The translations under genes and the position numbers were made by a program. A DNA stretch of 64,000 nucleotides from Lumbricus terrestris (lineage: Eukaryota; Annelida; Clitellata; Crassiclitellata; Lumbricidae): contig OX457047.1 of the NCBI GenBank assembly GCA_949752735.1, positions 4,383,618-4,447,617 of the forward strand. The letters are read 5' to 3'. Under the pieces are notes generated by a model. The model saw only the letters and a program-made list of their open reading frames with translations, did no database searches and was not told the origin of the DNA. This document shows, in pieces, positions 21,998 to 32,542 of the stretch. Every line of letters begins with the position of its first letter. Within the stretch, counting starts at the first letter, position 1.

Positions 21998-22198
21998 TTG
22001 TTATAGCGCCCCTTCAAGCTCTCTGTATACTCAGAGGCGCTCCCGAATGCAGAGCGGACACTGCATCGGAGTTTCACGCCGAAGCGCTGAGCAATTGCGA
22101 GTGAAGGACTTGCCCAAGGTCCCTACGCGGCGAGGTGGATTCGAACCTCGAACCTTCCGGCTTCAAGGCAACAACGCCACCAATACACCACCGCGCCT
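21998..22198 (-). mobile_element. tRNA-derived SINE, copy 1
   Basis: Read on the minus strand, it begins GGCGCGGTGGTGTATTGG, which resembles a tRNA 5' half with an A box. It has a perfect B box GGTTCGAATCC (22137-22147) and ends GGGAGCGCCTCTGAG ... GGGGCGCTATAAC. RNA polymerase III would transcribe from the internal boxes. The 3' end matches the tails of CR1-like LINEs in this window, so those LINEs are the likely source of reverse transcriptase. A second copy lies at 57419-57622. Confidence 0.85.
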
Positions 22199-23070
22199 CA
22201 CAATGAGTGTATGAGTGTATAATGTAGATGTTGGAGAGAGATAAGTCTTTAAAGGTTTTTGGAAAGAAAAGAGAGATGTGAAATGTGTCGGTTATTTTGA
22301 CAAGTACCTGGATCCAAGTTAGGTTTTTAAATAAATTTTATGAAAATAATGGAATGCTCTTGCGAAGTCGGAAGGTTACCTTCAATAACATTAGGCCTAA
22401 TATAATTGTTGAATAGACACACATGAAAATGGACTAAAACATCCAAAATACTAAAACAAAACAAATGGAGGAACTGGGTCGAGCTCACTCGATTTATGAT
22501 CAGATGACTTAATCACGCGATGAAGTTAACTTTCGAGAAACGGGCGGAAGCCATCAAACATAGATTCCAATGATTCCATGCAAGAGAAGGCTACAATGGA
22601 TAAGGTGAATCAACCTTTGATGCCCAAAGATTGTCGATCATCTGTGTCAGCATCTGAAAATTCTTTTGCAGAAAAGGTTGGATACTTGGCGAACGCGAGG
22701 CTCATGTACGTCCCAGTTAACCGGAGATCGACGACCAGATACGCGGTTAGACGCAAGTGTCGTTGCGAAAATCACACTTTACTGACGAGCTAACGCTGCC
22801 ATAAGATGTCTTTCAACTTAACTCTTCTATAATAACGGTTGAATCCTGGAAACTAATACTATAAAAAATATTACGTGGTTTATTATCAAACACCCCTAAT
22901 TTATTTATTCAGTAAAATATGTAAGCCTAATTTTCGCATCATCACTAGTGATAATATCTTCTCCTTATTACTAGCTCGAAAGCTCACGTGTAGGGACCAT
23001 AATGATAAAGGTTCGCTATATAAATACTAATTAATTGATAGGTTTATTATTTGTCGTTGAAATTGACAAC
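22199..23070. other. no gene recognised
   Basis: No convincing gene. A 71-residue frame at 22578-22793 has no recognisable motif. Confidence 0.4.
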
Positions 23071-23078
23071 CCAGATAT

Positions 23079-23320
23079 TTATTCAGTGGCGCTCCCGACC
23101 CAAGCGTGGTCAAAGAGGAAAGTCTTGATTAGTTCATAGAACGAGTTAGAAAAACAACGCAATCCACAATGAAGACTATTCCAAGGAGAGGGACCCACAT
23201 TTAAGCTCTGTATTGTCTGATGGCTGGTACTGCGTGCTTGTGGAACGACAAAGTTGCCCATAGAGGCCAGGCGCAAATGGCAGCGACCAGAGCAAGTCGA
23301 TTTTAAGGTAAAGATTTCAC
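23079..23320 (-). pseudogene. CR1-like LINE C-terminal fragment
   Basis: The minus strand reads LNVGPSPWNSLHCGLRCFSN, then FYELIKTFLFDHAW. This is the GPxxWNSLPxxLR ... FKxxLKTxLF end of CR1-like reverse transcriptases. GTGGCGCTCCCGACCC at 23085 is the inverted tail. It lies head to tail against an opposite-strand CR1 piece at 23330. Confidence 0.65.
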
Positions 23321-23329
23321 GAAGTTAGA

Positions 23330-23790
23330 CAGGCGCGCCTACACGATTGATGTTCTACACTGGCTTCCTGTTGCCACTCATATCCAATTCAATATACCGC
23401 TCTTTTTTCAAGTACTCAAACTGGACAAGCTTCTAAATACCTTTTGAGATTTTGTGCACAAACCCGTCTCCGCAGTCTATTCCCGCCCTCTTCGGTCTGT
23501 TTATTGACTTGATCTCATGGTTCCAAGAGCAAGGTCTGCCATGGCCCAACACCATGCCTTTGCCATTGCAGGCCTTTCTATGTGAAATGACCTCCCTCTC
23601 ACTATCCGTAGTAAGATTTTATTGGGGTGTCATCTTCAGCCCTTCGCTGCTTGAAGTCTTTCTTACTTTCATCGGGGCTGTCACGCTGAGAGCGCCCCTG
23701 AAGACCCAGAGTCTGGTAGAGGCGCTTAATAAATGCTTATGTACCATACAATACAATACAATGCAGTACAATGCTGCACAATAAAATACA
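23330..23790 (+). pseudogene. CR1-like LINE 3' fragment
   Basis: The plus strand begins GATGTTCTACACTGGCTTCC, the LHWLP region typical of CR1-like elements. It then carries decayed LVPRSRSAMAQH-like sequence, a 3' end GAGAGCGCCCCTGAAG ... GAGGCGCTTAATAAATGC, and an ATACA repeat. Frames are broken by indels. Confidence 0.7.
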
Positions 23791-25442
23791 ATAAACTCGA
23801 GGAAAACACACGATATAATAATTATGTGGTCCCAACGTAATGATCACAATAAAAGTTATGGGCAAAACAAGAGTAGACCATAAGGAAATCTTAGGATCTA
23901 CTATTTCGAGTCAGTTCATGCTTTGTTAATATGGGACTTACATGTAGAAGCGAAGAATAGTCATCTAGTTGCAAGATCAGAACCCTTGTTTTGCGATGTG
24001 CTGATATACATACTAGTCATTAATAACGTTTTACAGGTGTCTAGAGTGAGCGAAACTTTGAGAACGTTCAGCATAAATCCAAAAACCTTCGTTAGATTTG
24101 TCTAGACCTGAATACGATTTCCTAAGGTGAGTCCTCAGTTGATGTCTTGTGTGCATTAAACACTGGCGCTATAGAATTTGCGAATTACAATTTAGAATAC
24201 AGTCTAACATGTACTTGGTTTAGTTGCTGTACATCCAGTCGTCAAGTGTCTTCTTTCGACTGAAGAATGTGTTCAGCTGTGATTGGCTTCTGCTTGGAAA
24301 GTTCGCACAGAGGATCCTGCGACATTTCCTTCAAAAAGACGCGGAGTCAATTATAGAAAACAGGACATGCTTAGATTGATCGCAGAAACAATGGACTTCG
24401 ATCAGAACATGAAGTGGCTGATCGAAATGTCTGAAGCATAAAAGACTTTTGTCCATAAATAAAACCAATAGCCATTGCTATGTTATATTGTTATGTTATA
24501 ATGTTATGTTATATTATTGTGTTATATTGTACAATGAGAATCAAAAATTATAAAGACTTTAGAATAATACTTGAAATAATATTCATAAATATTGTTTTAT
24601 TGCAATTATTATTTTAATCTTAATTGATGTTACTGCAATCGTTCCATTTTTTAATAAATGCACAATACATTTGCACACCGTTAAATTGCTTTTAACTGCA
24701 CTATAGATAACAATCATGCGTAAAAATAGTTATATCTGTCTGAGGAATATTCAGTTAGAAAGAAGAGACAGTGAACAAGTGAACAGATTAGCACAGATTA
24801 CGGATTAATTGATTTACTGTCCGGTACTAACTTCCGCGGGATTAAACGTCGTAGATTCCATAGTAATATTAGCTTTGATAGTGACGTGGCGGCGGTTAAA
24901 ACAACGACAATGATGGCGATTGGTATAACTTTCGTCTCCAGCGCCACAATCAGAAACAGAAACCTCACGCACTGAAGCAGTTGACAGAAAGCACTGAACC
25001 GAAAAACTTAAAAAAAAACCGTTAGAGACAACTGAGGGGGATTTTAATTGCGCCATAAAATCTGTTGGACCTAAACACAAGTGTCTTTATTGTCGCAACT
25101 GAAAATCGGTCTTCAATGCAAACTGTATCACATAACCATGGATAAGCTTGATTTTCTTAAATACCTTTTTTCATTATTTTTTTCACATATAAATATTGGG
25201 CAGGTGACTCCTGAAAACGCATTTTTTTCTGATAATCCTGAAAACGCAGTTAGACTATTGCAGATATTGAGTAGTTTATCATAAGAGCATATCGATGAAA
25301 AAGGTGTTTAGGAGAATAAGGTTAATTATACCATTCATTGTATGTTAAAGCGGCCATTCAACAAACACTACTCACTGGTTGATATTTATATTAAAAGTAT
25401 GAGAATTGTAGCATATTGCAATGACTTGAAGTATATTGCATC
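23791..25442. other. no gene; one repeated segment
   Basis: No gene recognised. Positions 24120-24360 resemble 30750-31060: both contain GCATTAAACAC/TATACACC + GCGCTATAGAA, then GGAAAGTTCGCACAGAGG or its close variant. A TTATATTG microsatellite lies at about 24480-24532. Confidence 0.45.
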
Positions 25443-26213
25443 CAGCGGCGCCCGAAGACGTACGCACGTACGCAAGTGCGTACAGCGCGATGACAAAAAA
25501 AGTCAGCAGTCTTTTTGGCGGGTGGAAAAGGTATGTTTTTGGGAATTTTTTGGCTGATGGCTAAAAAAAGGTCATCAGTGTTTTCGGCGGATGGAAAAGG
25601 TATGTTTTTGGGAATTTTTGGCTGATGGCTAAAAAAAGTCATCAGTTTTTTCGGCGGATGGAAAAGGTATGTTTTTGGGAATTTTTGGCTGATGACTAAA
25701 AAAGGTCATCAGTTTTTTCGGCGGATGGAAAAGGTATGTTTTTGGGAATTTTTGGCTGATGACTAAAAAAAGGTCATCAGTTTTTTCGGCGGATGGAAAA
25801 GGTATGTTTTTGGGAATTTTTGGCTGATGACTAAAAAAGGTCATCAGTTTTTTCGGCGGATGGAAAAGGTATGTTTTTGGGAATTTTTGGCTGATGACTA
25901 AAAAAAGGTCATCAGTTTTTTCGGCGGATGGAAAAGGTATGTTTTTGGGAATTTTTGGCTGATGACTAAAAAAGGTCATCAGTTTTTTTCGGCGGATGGA
26001 AAAGGTATGTTTTTGGGAATTTTTGGCTGATGACTAAGAAAAGGTCATCAGTTTTTTTCGGCGGATGGAAAAGGTATGTTCTTGGGAATTTTTGGCTGAT
26101 GACTAAAAAAAGGTCATCAGTTTTTTCGGCGACCCTGACGAACATTTTTTCTATGTTCCCCCTCCATCGAAAATTGCTGTGCGTACAAGAAAAAAATCCT
26201 GCGGGCGCCGCTG
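25443..26213 (-). mobile_element. hAT element, family B, array-expanded copy
   Basis: It has the same termini as the element at 10091-10392 (CAGCGGCGCCCG ... CGGGCGCCGCTG) but in inverted orientation. The interior is about ten tandem copies of a 68-71 bp unit: GATGACTAAAAAAAGGTCATC hairpin, TTTTTTCGGCGGATGG, AAAAGGTATGTTTTTGGG. There is no transposase. Clean flanking duplications were not seen (CATTGCATC left, CGACAATC right), so one flank may have changed after insertion. Long frames on both strands are products of the repeat unit. Confidence 0.85.
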
Positions 26214-27900
26214 CGACAATCCATCTAACAATCAACACTGTTAATTGTTTCTTCAACAAAAGAAGAGCAAGTCGTTCTTTAATAGATATTTGAGATCTCT
26301 TTCGCATCGATTGTGTCCGCATCGATTTTATTTAAATATATCGACAACTAAATTTTATTTTCTAAAATTGTAATATTTTCTTATCATAACTGAGTAGCAC
26401 AACCAATGGTGAGGGAGGACGTGCTTGAACCGACATCAATTGTGGAAATATCAATAATAATAATAATAATTATTATCGATGTTATGAATATTGGTAAAAT
26501 TATCGAAGACGAAGACACTGAAACGATTTAGCCAGAATGATTACCGTAGTTATTGCACCGGAGAATGTAATTAAAAGGTGTCTAGATGCACGCTACTCTA
26601 ATGTTAATGATTAGCGTTAGTTTCTGGTTTTTAAAAGAAACTCACTAAGAGTCGCTTCCAGTCCAAACACGTTGATACAAACGGCTGTTAATGAACCTGT
26701 AAAACGTTGATCAGTCAACCACAGGCAACAGGCATTTCCTCAATGTGAGACTATACCAAACAGATGGACCTACAACCGAGAAAACACGACGCTAATAATA
26801 TTGGTTGAGATTGCAATACGAGGGTCAACAGCTTATCACTAGATGCAAAGCGAAGGGCTCGGCGAGCTATGGCAACAGATACTAGGCAGCAGAGTTCACA
26901 TAGATAATCATTGGCCGAAGCATAGCCAAAGAGACAACACTAATCCAGCGCTGTGCATAATATTATGATTATATTCGACTGTCTGCATGCATGTACGATT
27001 GAACATAATGTACGTACTGTAAGCTTGTGTAATGTACATTGTTTTAGTGGCACATTTTGCAACAGTCAAAGTTCTCTTGCGTGGAGTTTAGAATGATATG
27101 GCTAAAATATTCCGCGTTTTATCTATTTATCTATTAAAATATAATGCTTATTAAGAACGTTTTAAAGGTGTTTAAGGAAGGCGCTCAATCATGTTGTCAA
27201 ATCCCATAATTATGCGAGAAACGGATAATGACAAATACCGTTAACGTTATCAGAGCGGAATTGTGTATATGGGTATAATAACTAGCTACTAATTAACTTT
27301 CCTACTTACTTACTTATTAGCTTGCCTTATTCTTAATTGCCGCAGAATTACAAGATCAATTTCGGTTTAATTGCAAGTGAAACTTCAGTACGTGTAATGC
27401 CAACGTTTTTCTCATAAAAACCTCCGCTGACCACATTCGGATAGTGCCAGTCCAAAACGTGGATAGACAGGAGGGCGGCTATAATAATCATCATTCGGCT
27501 GCTGTGTTTCAGCGACTTGACGCACTTGTGTGTGATGCTGATACCAACCTACTGAAGACTACACTAAGAAACTAGTTTTTCTAAGCTCTCTCTTCCCCTC
27601 TAGACTATAACCGTATTGATCCTTTATTCACTCCTCAACCAATTTACTCATTATTTTTTTTCCATTGTTCTAATTCTAAACTGCAGACTTTGTACCGTGA
27701 AGCGTTTGTGTCAACGAGCGTACAATAAATGAATAAAATTCAATGACTGTTTATCGACTATTAATATTATTAATAGTCGTTAATCCGTGATATTATGGTA
27801 GGCCGAAGCATAAATTGCACACTTTTTTTATATGAAAACATGGCCTATAAGAAGCTGCAGCGCGTAATTTTAGTTGGCCTAATCATAGACTCATTATACG
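26214..27900. other. no gene recognised
   Basis: No gene recognised. There are two AAAGGTGT motifs (26574-26581 and 27165-27172), an ATAATAATA run at about 26452-26476 and a decayed R1-like piece near 27445-27480 (GTGCCAGTCCAAAACG). Confidence 0.4.
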
Positions 27901-27914
27901 GTCTCTTTCATGAC

Positions 27915-27992
27915 CACCTAAGCGGTCCTTTTAGGGCCACCCAAGCGGTCCTTTCAGGGCCACCCAAGCGGTCCTTTTCAGGGCCACCTAAA
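27915..27992. repeat. 24-bp tandem repeat
   Basis: Slightly over three copies of AAGCGGTCCTTTTAGGGCCA plus CCC. On the minus strand the unit contains GGACCGCTTGGGTGG, loosely like the GGAC-led units in the foldback arms. No second arm was seen. Confidence 0.75.
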
Positions 27993-28654
27993 ATTATGCA
28001 AGAATGCGAGACAACTTAATGTTATTACGTCATATGAAACACTACACTCTTGGTTTACATTGTCTGCGTCTAAGTCAGAGGAGCCAATGTCAACGCCTCA
28101 TTTCTGCCTCCTCTCGATAGAATAGATGTGGGCGACACATATTATCTTCCTATTATCTTCGCCACTGCGTGTTATCTTCGCATAATAATAATATTATGAT
28201 GTAGGTCTAATATTGACGGAAACTGGTACAAAATAATTCCACATCTTCTCTCGTTTAAAATTTGCTCTCAATGAATATAATTTAAATATCATCGGCATAC
28301 CGTGACTTGTCATTTGCACCTTTTCGGGATATCTGTATTAAAGGATAATAAGATATGGTAATTGCCGTCGAAGAATAAACACTTTGTCTGCTTATAGATA
28401 ACATGGCGTTATAATTTTATAGCGCCCGCTAAGGTGAAAAAAAATGAATTTTTAGAATGTTTTTAGTCAGCGGAATAAAATATTTTTTATATTTATAGGA
28501 TCATTAATTGTTAACGTACCAGGTACGGCAATAAATTAAGAATTCACAGACAGTACTGACCATAAACTATAATACGTGTAGCTAACAAAGCTTTAATTGT
28601 AGTTTAAGCAACCTACTTGTATGATTTTCGGAGTCTATGTCATACTGTAATAGG
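27993..28654. other. no gene recognised
   Basis: AT-rich sequence, with nothing identified. Confidence 0.4.
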
Positions 28655-29018
28655 AAGAGTGAAATGAGAAGGCTTTTGAAATGACATCATACAGAAGAAT
28701 TCTAAGAATACCTTCGACTGCTAAGAGAAGGAATGAGGAAGTGTTGCATGAGTTTGGTGGTGAAAGGCTGTGGGGACAGGTGGTGGGGAGGAAGTTAAGC
28801 TACATTGGGCACAAGATGAGGAAGGAAAACTGTCTGGAAAAGGATATGATCACTGGAGAAACGGAGGGAACGAGGAGACGTGGAAGACCACGTAAGGTGT
28901 GGGTCGACGACGTGAGAGAGTGGACTGGGATGACGATGCAGCAGGCGATTCGAGCAACAGAGATCTTCTTGGAGACAGATCGTTCTTTGTGCCGCCAAAG
29001 TTCAGAGTTACGAATAGG
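28655..29018 (+). pseudogene. RTE-like LINE C-terminus, 5' part, split by hAT
   Basis: The plus frame reads FEMTSYRRILRIPSTAKRRN, LSYIGHKMRKENC, then RRRGRPRKVWVDDVREWTGM, the C-terminal core of an RTE-like reverse transcriptase. The frame runs to 29018, is interrupted by the 1.6-kb hAT at 29019-30617 and resumes at 30618 with NRSPTMTRLCK. Only the C-terminal region is present, so the copy was 5'-truncated before the hAT arrived. Fused reading into the hAT is accidental. Confidence 0.8.
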
Positions 29019-30625
29019 CAAGGGCGGATCCAGGAATTTTCGAAGGGGGGGGCCAAAAAATTTTTGGGCTGGGGTCGGAAATTTTTTCGTTGATCTTTCG
29101 CCGAAAAATCTGATGAACTTTTTTAGTCGTTTTTGGCCGAAACCAGAGTTTAATTTAGCCCCCACCTCTGGGGGAATTGAGGTTTTCGGAGGGGTAGATA
29201 ATTGACCGTCTGAAGACAATCATGAGGCGCGCAGCGCCGATAGTGGTAGGGGTGGGGTGTGGGGAGGGGATATGCCCCTCCCCACCAGAAACTTTTTGAA
29301 TTTTCACATTGCAATGGTAGCATTTTAAGCTGTTATCTTAACAAATTAGCTGTACTTTTCAGTGCTTGTAAGAGTGCCATAAGGTCTCAATAAATATAGA
29401 CTTTACTTAAAAACTTCTTTCCCGAAAACTAGATGTTCTTTTTTAAGTAATCCGCCGGAAATCTTCAAAAAGGGTGTTCAATTTTCCTTCCCAAAACTCT
29501 GATGACTTGTTGTAGTCATCCCTGCGAAATCTTAAAAAAGTTGTTTAATTTTTCGTCTAAAAAGAGTGATGACTATTTATTCATCCATGCGAAATTTTCA
29601 AAAAAGGTGTTTAATTTCGCATCCCAAAAAACTGATGACTTGTTGTAGTCATCCCTGCGAAATCCTAAAAAAGGTGTTTAATTTTTCGTCTAAAAGGAGT
29701 GATGACTTTTTAGTCTCCCGTGCGAAATTTTCAAAAAAAGGTGTTCGATTTAGAATTAAAAAAACTGATGACTTTTGTAGTCATTCGTGCGAAATCTTAA
29801 AAAAGGTGTTTAATTTTTCGTCTAAAAAGAGTGATGACTTTTTAGTCTTCCATGCGAAATTTTCCAAAAAGGTGTTTAATTTGGCATCCCAAAAAACTGA
29901 TGACTTTTGTAGTCATCCGTGCGAAATATTAAAAAAGGTGTTAAATTTTTCGCCTAAAAAGAGCGATGACTTTTTAGTCTTCCGTGCGAAATTTTCTAAA
30001 AAAGGTGTTCAATTTAGCATCCCAAAAACTGATGACTTTTTAAGACTAGAATAAATAAAATACTTCCCACTACTGAATGAAATATAGTAAAATATCAATA
30101 AAAACAAGGAGTAAACATGTGTTATCATTCACCGCATTTTCTTGCACATATAGACTAAACTCAAAACTTAACTTGTTTTGCCCTGAAATTTTGTTGGCAT
30201 CTTGAAAAAATAAATTACATTCCAAACACTGTTGTTAGTGTTAACTTGATTTGTAATTAATAGATAGTTGTACTTAGTTATAATTGTGTTTATTGGTGTT
30301 AATGTTTTTACAATTTACAACGAATATATACACGAATAACATACATTCCATGCCATAAATCATAGTTGGATACTGTTGAAAGATTGTTTCATTTCGATGC
30401 TTTATATAAAGACAATGCAATTGCGTGAGAGACTTAGATAAGATTTTAAATACATTTATAAATTATTTTTATTACAGATTTTAATTACATTTATACATTA
30501 ATTCTCCTGTGCATGACTGACACCCTGAAATTTTTTTGGATGGGGGGGCCACGTCCCATGGTGATTTGAAATGGGGGGGGCCATGGCCGGATTGGCCCCC
30601 CCCTGGATCCGCCCCTGCGAATAGG
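29011..30625 (+). mobile_element. hAT element, family A, copy 1
   Basis: The 8-bp duplication CGAATAGG lies at 29011-29018 and 30618-30625. Terminal inverted repeats read CAAGGGCGGATCCAGG and, inverted at the right, CAGGGGCGGATCCAGG, a well-known hAT-type terminus. The 1599-bp element has no transposase frame. Its interior holds a dimeric tandem array (29449-30045), and near the right end is a run of G-tracts and GGCCATGG. A nearly identical but interrupted copy is at 59590-63635. Confidence 0.95.
29449..30045 (+). repeat. dimeric higher-order array inside hAT A
   Basis: About five dimers of roughly 130 bp. Each dimer is two related 65-bp units. One has AAAAAACTGATGACTT...AGTCATCC; the other has AAAGAGTGATGACTTTTTAGTC. 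Both continue with GTGCGAAAT and AAAAAAGGTGTTTAATTT. Alternation of the two unit types is regular, as in higher-order satellite repeats. Open frames through it encode only repeat peptides. Confidence 0.85.
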
Positions 30626-30749
30626 TCACCGACGATGACGAGGCTCTGTAAGGTTAGTAAAAGTAGCCCAATAATCAATGAACAATTAAAAGGTTTATAC
30701 ACCAAAGTCCAAGATGAAGGGAGACTATCGATCAGTCCAATCGTATGAT

Positions 30750-31060
30750 TCCCACAACTTGTTATAGCGCCTATCGTAATCGACTATTCAAAGGATTGGT
30801 CGCCTGGATATTGATTGACTTGCATTTCTTAGGTGTTCCATCAATAATGGTTCGTGCATTATACACCAGCGCTATAGAAGTTACGAATTACAAGTTCAAG
30901 TAAACACTTGGTAAGTAGCTGACTGAAAAGCCGAATGAAAAGTGTCTTACGTCAGTTGGAGAAAGTTATTCCTTTGTGATCGGATTCTGTTCGGAAAGTT
31001 TGCACAGAGGAAACTGTGATATATCACCCTCAAGGACGGAACTAATTTGTTTAACGTTGA
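30750..31060 (+). repeat. dispersed repeat also seen at 24120-24360
   Basis: It shares GCGCTATAGAAGTTACG and GGAAAGTTTGCACAGAGG, in the same order and spacing, with 24120-24360. It starts with GTTATAGCGCC, like an inverted CR1/SINE tail. The family is unknown. Confidence 0.5.
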
Positions 31061-31136
31061 TTACACACCTTTTAAATTGTTCTTCAAATCGCTATGTATA
31101 TGCTTACAAACACACTGCATTGATTTCTTCTAAATA

Positions 31137-32450
31137 ATTCTAAAATAGATGAAACAGGCAATGCCATTTGTTGTTGTTGCTCTTGCTATTATTGCTCATG
31201 GCTCGAAATGATGGATGAATACGTTGATTTTTATTTTAATGTTGAATATCTAATCTGCCAATAATTTCATTGTTGGTCAATGAATGTTCAAAATTGCTTG
31301 TAAACATAATGATAAATATTTGATGTTAATCTAACTAAGTAGCCTAGATGTTGTATTATGTGAACGGTTACATGACATTTGAACGGACGACAAAAGAACG
31401 CGCGACAATAGAACGGCGACAGTAGAACGGGCGACAGATGACCGCCGAGACTATTGAACGGCTGGACAGTTGATCGGGCGACAGATGACCGGAGGACACT
31501 TGATCGATGAAGTTTGTAGGCCTAAATTTTAATAAGCAATCGAGCATTTACTGTCTTGGACATGCAGGCCTACAAAATTCAATGTCTGGTTGTGTGACAA
31601 ATTGGCAACTGGGTTTAAATAATTATATCAAAATTTCTGACTTGCCGTAGCTGGCGAGTGGCAACTATAATTATTGCTTCATTTCCCCTGTGGCTTTCCC
31701 TGCTATCGAAAAAGTTTCCAGATTGCGTGTGTTCCATTTGTATTGCGCTGACCATCTGGTCGTCTGCGGTTACAAGTCGGGCCTTGCATTTGAATCGTTT
31801 TGTACATTCGACATCGCCATGATATTCTGACTCCTTTGATTTTTTTTCTTTCAAATAATCATAATTTCGAGGTATGAGCGTCGTTTTACCTTTTGGGGCT
31901 ACATCCATGCATTAATGCCATGTCACACATGTAAAAACAAAAACTATGTTTCACACCTAAAAGTAACAGTAAAACTTTGCATAAATTTCTCTAATATTCA
32001 GTGTCACCAAATGTCGCGCCCAACATTCAGTCAAAACTCAAAGTATAGGCTTACGTGCATAGTGTAGGCCTAGGCCTACAGCGCCGCATCTTGTGAATTG
32101 TTCATAAGTCGTCCCGTTAATATGACGCTCCGGTTAAGTGTCGCCTGTTCTATTGTCGGCGCGTTCTAATGTCGCCCGTTAAAGTGTCGCCGTTCAAGTG
32201 TCGTCCGTTCAAATGACCACCGTTCAAATGTCTGTACACCATGTGAACATCATGAAATGTGCAAATGTATAATAATATTGCCATTAAACTTCGGAAAAAG
32301 GATAAGAAAACAGAAAGAAAAAGGACAAAAACTGCTGAACAGTTAAACAAAAGTGAATGGACATACGTTAAAATCTTTAAAGACGTCAACAGCCTTTGCA
32401 GCTATAAGATGTCGCCAAACAGCTGATTAATAAATGCATTGATTTCTTGT
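31137..32450 (+). repeat. dispersed repeat R3, copy 1 (interrupted)
   Basis: Positions 31137-31365 and 32241-32450 together match 43020-43800. Shared landmarks are ATAGATGAAACAGGCA, TTAATGTTGAATATC, ATGTGAAC and GCTGAACAGTTAAACAAAAG. The gap is exactly the foldback element FB3. R3 has no coding frame, and its family is unknown. Confidence 0.7.
31358..32248. mobile_element. foldback element FB3
   Basis: The 8-bp duplication ATGTGAAC lies at 31358-31365 and 32241-32248. The ends read GGTTACATGACATTTGAACG and, inverted at the right, GGTGTACAGACATTTGAACG. The arms (31378-31510 and 32110-32235) are irregular arrays of GAACGGGCGACAGATGACC and GGACAGTTGATCGG-like units. A 600-bp centre has no recognised gene. 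An empty version of the site exists in R3 copy 2 near 43220-43320. Confidence 0.88.
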
Positions 32451-32542
32451 CGATAAATCAATTCAGGCGTTATATTTAATGAAAAATAATCGGTAAATAT
32501 AAAAATAACAATATTACTAATAAAATAAATTCGTGATAATCA

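Noticed and set aside
22137..22198. Functional tRNA gene
   Set aside because: A and B boxes are present but the sequence does not fold into a full cloverleaf, and it continues into a SINE body with a LINE-type tail.
25629..26322. Long frames with repeated FFSHQPKIPKN peptides
   Set aside because: They are made of the 68-70 bp hairpin unit in hAT family B; no domain is present.
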